Origin: Prochlorococcus sp. AG-315-B03
GTDB lineage: Bacteria; Cyanobacteriota; Cyanobacteriia; PCC-6307; Cyanobiaceae
Assembly (NCBI GenBank): GCA_003283745.1
Contig: QBWA01000005.1
Location: 1-52,797 of the forward strand
DNA length: 52,797 nt
Direction: 5' to 3'
Shown here: in pieces, positions 19,680-27,933 of the stretch
Layout: the number at the start of each line of letters is the position of its first letter
How positions within the stretch are numbered: the stretch's first letter is position 1
The notes under the pieces: model-generated
Database searches by the model: none
Told to the model about the DNA's origin: nothing
Seen by the model: the letters and a program-made list of their open reading frames with translations, nothing else
Position numbers and translations under genes: made by a program

Positions 19680-19708
19680 AACATTAAAATTCATTTAAGG
19701 AGAGGCGA

Positions 19709-21388
19709 TTGGCGTTAATTAATGGCTTTCACCTGAAAAATATTAGAGGTGATGTTTTAGGTGGTCTAACTGCAGCGGTTGTAGCACTTCCACTAGCTCT
19801 AGCATTTGGGAATGCTGCATTAGGCCCTGGGGGTGCAATCTATGGACTATATGGAGCCGTAGTGGTTGGTTTCCTTGCTGCTTTGTTTGGCGGCACACCT
19901 GCTCAAGTAAGCGGTCCAACTGGACCAATGAGCGTAACAGTTGCTGGTGTTATAGCTGGTCTTGCTTCAGCAGGAGTTCCAAAAAACCTATCAATTGAAG
20001 AGATTTTGCCATTTGTAATGGCAGCTGTAGTTTTTGGAGGCTTATTCCAAATATTATTTGGAATTTTGAGGCTTGGTAAATATATAACTCTGGTTCCTTA
20101 TTCCGTCGTTTCAGGTTTTATGTCTGGAATAGGTGTAATCATAATTGCTCTTCAAATTGGACCACTACTTGGAATAAAAACACAAGGAGGAGTAATAAGT
20201 TCACTCTCAACAGTTATTTCGGAATTTTCTATTAATGGAGCCGCAATTAGTGTTGCTCTAATGACTCTTGCAATAGTTTTTCTAACTCCAAGACGAATAA
20301 GTCAATGGGTCCCATCACCTCTTTTAGCTTTACTAGTAGTAACTCCTCTATCACTTCTTTTTAAAGAGAGTGGCCTAGACAGAATAGGAACTCCTGGGCC
20401 AATACCTGAAGGTCTTCCTTCTTTGAATATCCCCTCAGGTCTATATACCATTAATGAATTTTTTCCAATAATTCTAAAAGCAGGCCTAGTACTTGCAGTT
20501 TTAGGTGCAATTGATTCATTACTCACTTCTCTTGTCGCGGATAATATTTCTGAAACACGTCATAATTCCGACCGAGAATTAATTGGACAAGGAATTGGTA
20601 ATGCTGTAGCTGGTTTATTTTCAGGCCTTCCTGGTGCTGGTGCGACCATGAGAACAGTCATAAATGTCAAGTCAGGTGGATCCACTCCTGTTTCTGGGAT
20701 GGTCCATTCAATTGTACTTTTGATTGTTTTATTGGGAGCAGGTGGTGCAGCGGAGCAAATTCCAACAGCCCTTCTAGCAGGAATTCTCATAAAAGTTGGT
20801 TTAGACATTATTGATTGGGGATTTCTTTTAAGAGCTCATCGACTTTCACTTAAAACTGCAAGTGTGATGTATGGGGTACTTTTAATGACTGTTTTCTGGG
20901 ATTTGATTTGGGCAGTCCTTGTTGGGGTATTTATTGCAAATATGCTTACAATTGATTCCATTACAGAAACTCAATTGGAGGGGATGGAAGCAGACAACCC
21001 CTTAGATGCTTCTTCAAATATTAACCCTGCCAATGCACAATTACCTTCTGATGAAAAAGCCCTTTTAGATCGCTGTGGTGGAGAAGTAATGCTTTTCCGG
21101 TTAAAAGGACCACTTAGTTTTGGAGCAGCAAAGGGAATAACAGAAAGGATGATGCTTATAAGAAACTATCAAGTATTAATTCTTGATATAACTGATGTTC
21201 CAAGGCTTGGTGTAACTGCCACTTTAGCTATTGAGGATATGGTACAAGAAGCATCTAACAACTCAAGGAAAGCTTATGTTGCAGGTGCAAATCAGAAAGT
21301 AAAAGAAAGACTATCTAAATTTGGAGTGGATGTTATTGGCTCTAGAAAAGAGGCTCTTACAGCTGCAATTAATGATATTAACCTTTAA
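19709..21388 (+). CDS. bicA: BicA-type SulP bicarbonate transporter
   Basis: Plasma-membrane SulP-family carrier; the cyanobacterial BicA members import bicarbonate with Na+ for the carbon-concentrating mechanism. The first 400 or so residues make the membrane domain (ALPLALAFGNAALGPGG, FGGTPAQVSGPTGPMSV, ADNISETRHNSDRELIGQG, GLPGAGATMRT), followed by a cytoplasmic STAS domain (residues about 445-555, ending in an ILDITDVPRLG-type core). The start is TTG at 19709 behind a strong AAGGAGAGG. 559 residues is normal. SulP proteins can also carry sulfate; the neighbouring sbtA-sbtB supports bicarbonate. Confidence 0.92.
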   Translation: MALINGFHLKNIRGDVLGGLTAAVVALPLALAFGNAALGPGGAIYGLYGAVVVGFLAALFGGTPAQVSGPTGPMSVTVAGVIAGLASAGVPKNLSIEEILPFVMAAVVFGGLFQILFGILRLGKYITLVPYSVVSGFMSGIGVIIIALQIGPLLGIKTQGGVISSLSTVISEFSINGAAISVALMTLAIVFLTPRRISQWVPSPLLALLVVTPLSLLFKESGLDRIGTPGPIPEGLPSLNIPSGLYTINEFFPIILKAGLVLAVLGAIDSLLTSLVADNISETRHNSDRELIGQGIGNAVAGLFSGLPGAGATMRTVINVKSGGSTPVSGMVHSIVLLIVLLGAGGAAEQIPTALLAGILIKVGLDIIDWGFLLRAHRLSLKTASVMYGVLLMTVFWDLIWAVLVGVFIANMLTIDSITETQLEGMEADNPLDASSNINPANAQLPSDEKALLDRCGGEVMLFRLKGPLSFGAAKGITERMMLIRNYQVLILDITDVPRLGVTATLAIEDMVQEASNNSRKAYVAGANQKVKERLSKFGVDVIGSRKEALTAAINDINL

Positions 21389-21437
21389 AAATTTATATCA
21401 TTAATAATGACTGAATTTTATTCTTGAATAACTATCA

Positions 21438-22433
21438 ATGTATCATAATCTTGTCATACAAAATGCTTTAAGTCCTCCAATACTTTTTTTCTTTTTGGGG
21501 GCACTAGCATATGCTTTACGCTCTGACTTCGAGATTCCAGCTCCACTACCAAAGTTATTTTCACTATATTTATTGCTGGCAATAGGGTTTAAAGGAGGTA
21601 TTGAACTTCAGAAAAGTGGCTTTGGATATCCAGTTCTTCCAACTGTGATAGCCGCAATATTAATGTCTCTATTTATTCCACTTATTTGCTTCGTAATACT
21701 AAAATTTAAATTCGATGTTTTTAATGCAGCTGCAATATCTGCAGCATATGGATCAATAAGTGCAGTGACATTTATCACTGCTGAAAGTTTTCTCGAAAGT
21801 CAAAATATACCCTTTGATGGTTTTATGGTTGCAGCATTAGCACTAATGGAGTCTCCAGCGATAATAATTGGTCTTGTTTTAGTTAAATTTGGATCACCAA
21901 AAGATAGACCTATCAAAAGAGAAATTAAATGGGGTTCTATCCTGCATGAATCAATGCTTAATGGTTCAGTTTATTTATTACTAGGAAGCTTACTAATAGG
22001 TTTCTTAACTTCAGCTTTTGATCCTGCCGACATACAAAAAATGGAACCCTTTACTGGGGAACTATTTTATGGGGCTGAGTGTTTCTTTCTATTAGACATG
22101 GGAATCGTAGCTGCACAAAGACTAGCTCGACTTAATAAAACAGGCGCTTTTCTAATTATGTTTTCTATAATTATGCCTATAATTAATGCAATTTTAGGCT
22201 CAGTTGTAGCTAGATTACTAAGTTTAGATCCTGGCAATGCACTTTTATTTGTTGTTCTTTGTGCAAGTGCTTCTTATTTAGCTGTCCCAACCGCTATGAG
22301 AATGACCGTGCCTGAAGCAAGACCAAGTTATTACATATCAACAACTCTTGGGCTAACATTTCCTTTTAACATCATCATTGGAATACCTGTATATATGAGC
22401 TTAGTAAATAAAATGATCCCTCAAATGAGTTAA
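21438..22433 (+). CDS. sbtA: SbtA-type sodium-dependent bicarbonate transporter
   Basis: High-affinity inner-membrane Na+/bicarbonate symporter family. The 331-residue protein has about ten hydrophobic segments in two inverted halves, with family features such as LSPPILFFFLGALAYALRSD at the N-terminus, AAISAAYGSISAVTFITAE (first substrate motif) and CASASYLAVPTAMRM in the second half. The cytoplasmic loop between halves is short (about residues 155-170). It follows bicA by 49 bases and precedes its regulator sbtB by nine. Marine members are shorter and less studied than the freshwater SbtA. Confidence 0.92.
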   Translation: MYHNLVIQNALSPPILFFFLGALAYALRSDFEIPAPLPKLFSLYLLLAIGFKGGIELQKSGFGYPVLPTVIAAILMSLFIPLICFVILKFKFDVFNAAAISAAYGSISAVTFITAESFLESQNIPFDGFMVAALALMESPAIIIGLVLVKFGSPKDRPIKREIKWGSILHESMLNGSVYLLLGSLLIGFLTSAFDPADIQKMEPFTGELFYGAECFFLLDMGIVAAQRLARLNKTGAFLIMFSIIMPIINAILGSVVARLLSLDPGNALLFVVLCASASYLAVPTAMRMTVPEARPSYYISTTLGLTFPFNIIIGIPVYMSLVNKMIPQMS

Positions 22434-22442
22434 GGTAATTTC

Positions 22443-22724
22443 ATGAAAAGATTAGATCTAATTTTTAGCGAAAGGGAGTTAAATGATGTTCTATCAGTAT
22501 TAGAAAAAGCTGAGGTTCCTGGCTATACTATTTTGAAACATGCAACTGGAAGAGGGCCAGAGAGAATTGTTTCAGAGGATATGGAATTCACTGGATTTGG
22601 TGCAAATGCTCATGTAATTATTTTCTGTGAGCAAGAAATAATTGAAAATATTAGAGAAAATATCAAATCAGTCCTTAATTATTATGGGGGAGTTGCATTT
22701 GTTTCTGAAGCGACCCCACTATAA
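22443..22724 (+). CDS. sbtB: SbtB, PII-like regulator of SbtA
   Basis: Trimeric PII-like protein that binds adenyl nucleotides (cAMP, AMP, ADP, ATP) and controls SbtA. The 93 residues keep the ferredoxin-like fold, with PGYTILKHATGRGPER leading to the T-loop and an AHVIIFC strand. It ends at VAFVSEATPL and lacks the C-terminal CGPxGC R-loop extension known in freshwater SbtB, so redox-controlled nucleotide hydrolysis through that loop is not expected. It is nine bases after sbtA and clearly in its operon; the opposing gene ends ten bases on. Confidence 0.9.
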   Translation: MKRLDLIFSERELNDVLSVLEKAEVPGYTILKHATGRGPERIVSEDMEFTGFGANAHVIIFCEQEIIENIRENIKSVLNYYGGVAFVSEATPL

Positions 22725-22734
22725 AAATAAATAT

Positions 22735-23691
22735 TTATGCGTGTACCCAATCAACTCGAATTGATTTACGGCTATTAAGGAACCTATCAATTGCCATTGC
22801 AGCAATACAACCATCAGAAGCTGCTACTACAGCCTGTTTAAAAGGAGTATTTCTAATATCACCGATTGCCCAAACTCCTTCAACTGTTGTAGACATAAAA
22901 TCATCAACTAAAACGCCTCCATCTTCTTTAAATGCAACCTGATCACCAAGGAAATCTGTAATTGGTTTAGAGCCACTCATATAGACAAACACACCATCCA
23001 AACGCAAATCTTCTTGGGTTTCACTAGAGCGACTTTTCACCTTAATACCACTAACACCGGATTCATTTCCCTCTATCAGCATTAATCTTGTTTTGCTCCA
23101 GTGCTTAACGTTTGATTTCGCCAATAGATCTTGTGCATGAACATCATCTGGCTTTGGATCATTAGTTGTAATCCAATGAACTGTTGAAGCAAATTTGGTC
23201 AAAACATTTGCCTCTTCAATTGCTTCTTTATTAATACCCACAACTGCAACTTCACGATTTCTGTAAAAAGCACCATCACATGTTGCGCAATAACTAACTC
23301 CTTTACCAAGAAACTCCGCCTCTCCTTTGAATGATGCTGGCCTTCCCATTGCTCCACTAGCAACAACTAAAGCTTTAGCTTTAAAAGTCCCCTCTGGGGT
23401 ATAAACAGTTTTCATATCCCCACTAGCATCAATGCCAAAAACCTGAGCTCTTCGATAATCTGATCCATATTCAATTGCTTGATCTCTCATTAATTTCAAT
23501 AAGGCTTCTCCACTCATTTCACTCGAAACACCTGGATAATTAGCAATTTGATGGGTTATGGCTAGAGCACCTACATCTGGATTTTTATCCAGAATTACTG
23601 TTTTCAAATCTGCTCTAGAAGTGTAAAGGGCACAACTGCAACCAGCAGGGCCACCTCCAACTATTACGACATCAGTTTCAATGGTTTCCAA
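22735..23691 (-). CDS. Thioredoxin reductase-like flavoprotein, probably not NADPH-dependent
   Basis: A 318-residue pyridine-nucleotide-disulfide oxidoreductase-type flavoprotein. FAD binding is clear (VVIVGGGPAG at 8-17; WAIGDIRN near the end) and the redox pair Cys135-Cys138 lies in CATC. The NADPH domain is altered: where thioredoxin reductase has GGGDSA followed by the HRR-type phosphate-binding arginines, this has VVGINKEAIEEA and then WITTNDPKPDD. That resembles the cyanobacterial diflavin-linked disulfide oxidoreductase (DDOR) group, which uses a second flavin there. Start is TTG 23691. It converges with sbtB. Confidence 0.82.
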   Translation of the reverse strand: METIETDVVIVGGGPAGCSCALYTSRADLKTVILDKNPDVGALAITHQIANYPGVSSEMSGEALLKLMRDQAIEYGSDYRRAQVFGIDASGDMKTVYTPEGTFKAKALVVASGAMGRPASFKGEAEFLGKGVSYCATCDGAFYRNREVAVVGINKEAIEEANVLTKFASTVHWITTNDPKPDDVHAQDLLAKSNVKHWSKTRLMLIEGNESGVSGIKVKSRSSETQEDLRLDGVFVYMSGSKPITDFLGDQVAFKEDGGVLVDDFMSTTVEGVWAIGDIRNTPFKQAVVAASDGCIAAMAIDRFLNSRKSIRVDWVHA

Positions 23692-23733
23692 TGGAAGATT
23701 CTCTTAGTAGTTTTTTATCTCTTTCGAGAAGAA

Positions 23734-23883
23734 AAGTTTTGATTTGACTTGATATAAAAGATAAGACTTTCAATCCAAGTGCAATCAAATCAAACTTGTT
23801 TTATCTAACTGTAGTTAAGATAGTGTCAATTTCGAGGGATCTAACAAGCTTTTAAATAGATTTACTTGAAAAAGAGTAAATCT
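23734..23883. other. Three successive stem-loops in an intergenic spacer (ncRNA candidate)
   Basis: The 238-base spacer between two divergent genes holds three inverted repeats. First: AAGTTTTGATTTGA (23734-23747) against TCAAATCAAACTT (23785-23797), one bulge, with ACTTG/CAAGT and AAAG/CTTT nested inside. Second: TATCTAACT (23802-23810) against AGTTAAGATA (23813-23822), one bulge. Third: AGATTTACT (23858-23866) against AGTAAATCT (23875-23883), perfect. None ends in a clean U-run. A small RNA, or a structured leader of the gene at 23930, is possible; strand is undetermined. Confidence 0.4.
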
Positions 23884-23929
23884 GCCTAGGTCCAACACAC
23901 AATTTTAAAAATAAATACATCTAAATCCA

Positions 23930-24457
23930 ATGACAAAGAAAAAACTCAATTTTCAGGATCTATTAGGATTTCGTTCAAGAAAATGGTTTTGGCCTTTTTT
24001 TACAGGAGCCTTTTTAGGGCTTGGATATTCGTCAACGAAGAATATCTTGTTATCACAAATTGAGACAGAACAATCAAATCCAGAAAAACTGAATAGATTT
24101 TCATCTAAGGAAGAATCCATAAGTTTTAAGAATTCGTCTCCTAAAAGAAAAGAAGACAAGATCTCAAAAATTAATAGCACAAGCAATATTGACAATAAAA
24201 ATTCCCTGACTCAGTTAAAAGAAAATAAATATCAATCCCTTAATGAAGAATTACAATTTCCAAAGAAAATAAATATAATTATTTCGGACAATTCTTATCT
24301 AAGTTTTACCATATATTTTTCTGAAAAAATAAACAATAGGAACCAAGCAGCTTACAAAACAAATCTTGCTTTTTTCCAAGAACAAGATATCGATAGCCTA
24401 CTGAAAAGTCTTAACAACCCAAAAATTACTAAATATTCTAGAGTAAGAGCTGAGTAA
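23930..24457 (+). CDS. Unrecognised protein with one N-terminal hydrophobic segment
   Basis: A 175-residue protein I cannot place. After a basic start (MTKKKLNFQDLLGFRSRK) there is one hydrophobic stretch, WFWPFFTGAFLGLGYSS (about residues 19-36), fitting a membrane anchor. Residues 40-105 are hydrophilic, Lys/Ser/Asn-rich and probably disordered. The C-terminal part (about residues 110-175) looks folded, with LSFTIYFSEKI and DIDSLLKSLNNPKI. Its stop is eight bases before the next gene, which overlaps an ABC1 kinase gene, so the three form one unit. That suggests, but does not show, a shared membrane role. Confidence 0.7.
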   Translation: MTKKKLNFQDLLGFRSRKWFWPFFTGAFLGLGYSSTKNILLSQIETEQSNPEKLNRFSSKEESISFKNSSPKRKEDKISKINSTSNIDNKNSLTQLKENKYQSLNEELQFPKKINIIISDNSYLSFTIYFSEKINNRNQAAYKTNLAFFQEQDIDSLLKSLNNPKITKYSRVRAE

Positions 24458-24465
24458 ATAAATTA

Positions 24466-24786
24466 TTGAGCGATTCAGAAACCCTACTTAAAGCAACACT
24501 GAATAGAGTGGCAGCTCGGATAGGAAAGAAAATGATCAATTCCGCTGAAGAATTGGCAGATATAGCTAAAGATGCACCTCGAAGAATCCAAGAAGAATGG
24601 AGCCAATTTAAAGAAGAAGTAATCGAAGAATCAATACGTATAGAAAAAGACTCAAAAACAAAAGACTCAGAAGATGTAGAAAAGACCAAGCGAAATCAAT
24701 CACATGAAGAGCTAATTCAAAGTAAAATTGACAACCTTAGATCAAAAGTTATAAATATTAATCGCAATCTTGAGGAGAAAAATTGA
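24466..24786 (+). CDS. Unrecognised helical protein, 106 residues
   Basis: Small, highly charged, mostly helical protein. An N-terminal region (LLKATLNRVAARIGKKMINSAEELADI) could be amphipathic; the middle EEWSQFKEEVIEESIRIEKD and the last 25 residues look like coiled coil. It recalls the small thylakoid-associated proteins annotated as DUF6825 in cyanobacteria, but I am not sure. The start is TTG at 24466. Its TGA overlaps the TTG of the next gene in the tetranucleotide TTGA, so the two are probably translated together. Confidence 0.72.
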   Translation: MSDSETLLKATLNRVAARIGKKMINSAEELADIAKDAPRRIQEEWSQFKEEVIEESIRIEKDSKTKDSEDVEKTKRNQSHEELIQSKIDNLRSKVININRNLEEKN

Positions 24787-26471
24787 AATTTATATTTTCT
24801 CAGTTAATAAAAATAGAAAGGGCATTAAGAATCTGGATCAGATTAATATCTCTTTTGTTTTTTCTTTGGATTGATTCTAGGCATTGGACTTATCTATGGG
24901 GATTCAGTAAGCAAAAAAAAGAATCAAGGCAAAGGCTAAGAGCTAAATGGCTTACAAAAGAATTAGTAAATTTAGGATCAGCTTTTATCAAATTAGGTCA
25001 ACTCTTATCTGCAAGAGCAGATGTAATTCCTTCTTCATGGGTGAATGAACTTTCTTCTTTGCAAGATGAAGTGCCTCCTTTTGCTTATAAGGATGTCGAA
25101 GAAGTTCTAACCAGCGAGCTAGGAGATTCTAATAATAAGATTAAAAGTATTGATAAGGATCCAATCGGTGCAGCATCTCTTGCACAGGTTCATAAAGCAA
25201 TATTAATTAATCAGAGGGAAGTAGTTTTAAAAATTCAAAGGCCAGGTCTAGAAAATCTTTTCAGACTTGACTTGGAGGTCATGCAACAAGTTGCTGGATT
25301 AGTACAAAGAAATAGAAGTTTAAGTCAGGGGAAAGATTGGGTAGGCATAGCAAAAGAATGCAAAAGAGTATTACTTAGAGAATTAGATTTTCGAATAGAG
25401 GCTCAATATGCAGCAAGATTCAAACAACAATTTTTAGATGATAAAACAATACGAATACCAGGTGTTATTTGGGATTTGAGCACAAAAAAAGTTCTATGTC
25501 TTGAATACATGCCAGGTATAAAAATCAATGATATAGAATCACTTAAGAAGAAAGATATTGATACTTCATTAATAGCTAAAATTGGTGCCACAAGTTATTT
25601 AGAGCAACTAGTAAAATATGGCTTTTTTCATGCAGATCCTCATCCTGGAAATCTAGCTGTATCAGAGGATAGTTCTCTTATTTATTATGATTTTGGAATG
25701 ATGGGTTTTGTTTCCGAACGCATTAGGAGAAGATTAAGTTCAATGATAAAGGCTGCGGCATTAGCAGATGTTAATGGCTTAGTTAAGGAGTTACAAATTG
25801 CTGGTTTATTAGAGACAGGTATTGAGATAGGTCCCGTAAGAAGATTAATAAGAGTTATGCTTAAAGAAGCTCTAACACCGCCTTTTAATGCTCAAATCTT
25901 AGAAAAGCTTTCTGGAGATATTTCTGAACTAGCCTATGGAAAAGCTTTCAGAATACCAATAGAGTTAATATTTGTTTTTAGAGCATTATCAACTTTTGAA
26001 GGAGTAGGTCGTAATCTTGATCCAAATTTTAATTTAATAGCAATTGCCAAACCTTTTCTTTTACCTCTAATGACTTCAAACAATTCAAATTCAAATGATT
26101 TATTTAATGAATTAGGCCGGCAAGTGAGCGAAATTGGCAGTAAAGCAGTTGGCTTGCCAAAAAGATTAGATGAAAATCTTGATAGATTAGAACAGGGAGA
26201 TTTACAACTTCAAGTGCGAATGGGAGAATCAGATAGACAATTACGTCGCATGATTAATGTTCACCAAACACTTGGTAATTCTGTTCTATTAGGCTCTCTA
26301 TCAATTTCTTCTGCTTTATTAGCATCAACTAATAAACCTTTTTTATTGTTTATACCCTTATTTTTTGCTATTCCAATAAGCTTAAGTTGGATTAAATTGC
26401 AATTTAAGATGAGAGGTGACGCACGACTTGATAATCTTCAGAGAAAAAGAATGCAAGAGAACAAAAACTAA
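24783..26471 (+). CDS. ABC1/UbiB (ADCK) family atypical kinase
   Basis: Atypical kinase-like ATPase family linked to quinone and prenyl-lipid metabolism in bacteria, mitochondria and plastids. The 562 residues include KLGQLLSARADVIP at the family-specific N-terminal helix, the alanine-rich nucleotide loop IGAASLAQVHKA, the catalytic HADPHPGN and the metal-binding YYDFGMMG. Two hydrophobic segments near the C-terminus (about residues 497-540) suggest membrane anchoring. Start is TTG, overlapping the upstream stop by four bases. Cyanobacteria have several such kinases; substrate unknown. It is convergent with eno, two bases apart. Confidence 0.92.
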   Translation: MKFIFSQLIKIERALRIWIRLISLLFFLWIDSRHWTYLWGFSKQKKESRQRLRAKWLTKELVNLGSAFIKLGQLLSARADVIPSSWVNELSSLQDEVPPFAYKDVEEVLTSELGDSNNKIKSIDKDPIGAASLAQVHKAILINQREVVLKIQRPGLENLFRLDLEVMQQVAGLVQRNRSLSQGKDWVGIAKECKRVLLRELDFRIEAQYAARFKQQFLDDKTIRIPGVIWDLSTKKVLCLEYMPGIKINDIESLKKKDIDTSLIAKIGATSYLEQLVKYGFFHADPHPGNLAVSEDSSLIYYDFGMMGFVSERIRRRLSSMIKAAALADVNGLVKELQIAGLLETGIEIGPVRRLIRVMLKEALTPPFNAQILEKLSGDISELAYGKAFRIPIELIFVFRALSTFEGVGRNLDPNFNLIAIAKPFLLPLMTSNNSNSNDLFNELGRQVSEIGSKAVGLPKRLDENLDRLEQGDLQLQVRMGESDRQLRRMINVHQTLGNSVLLGSLSISSALLASTNKPFLLFIPLFFAIPISLSWIKLQFKMRGDARLDNLQRKRMQENKN

Positions 26472-26473
26472 AC

Positions 26474-27799
<1,326 letters not shown>

Positions 27800-27933
27800 T
27801 TATGGACCACAATATTCCTATAAGTTGCTTAATTGTTAATCCAACTTGCTTTCCAAGACCTAAATAAAGGAACTTGGAAATCATAAAAAGAAACATTTCT
27901 CCTAAAAAGTCTCAAAATGAATTCAACAGGAAA

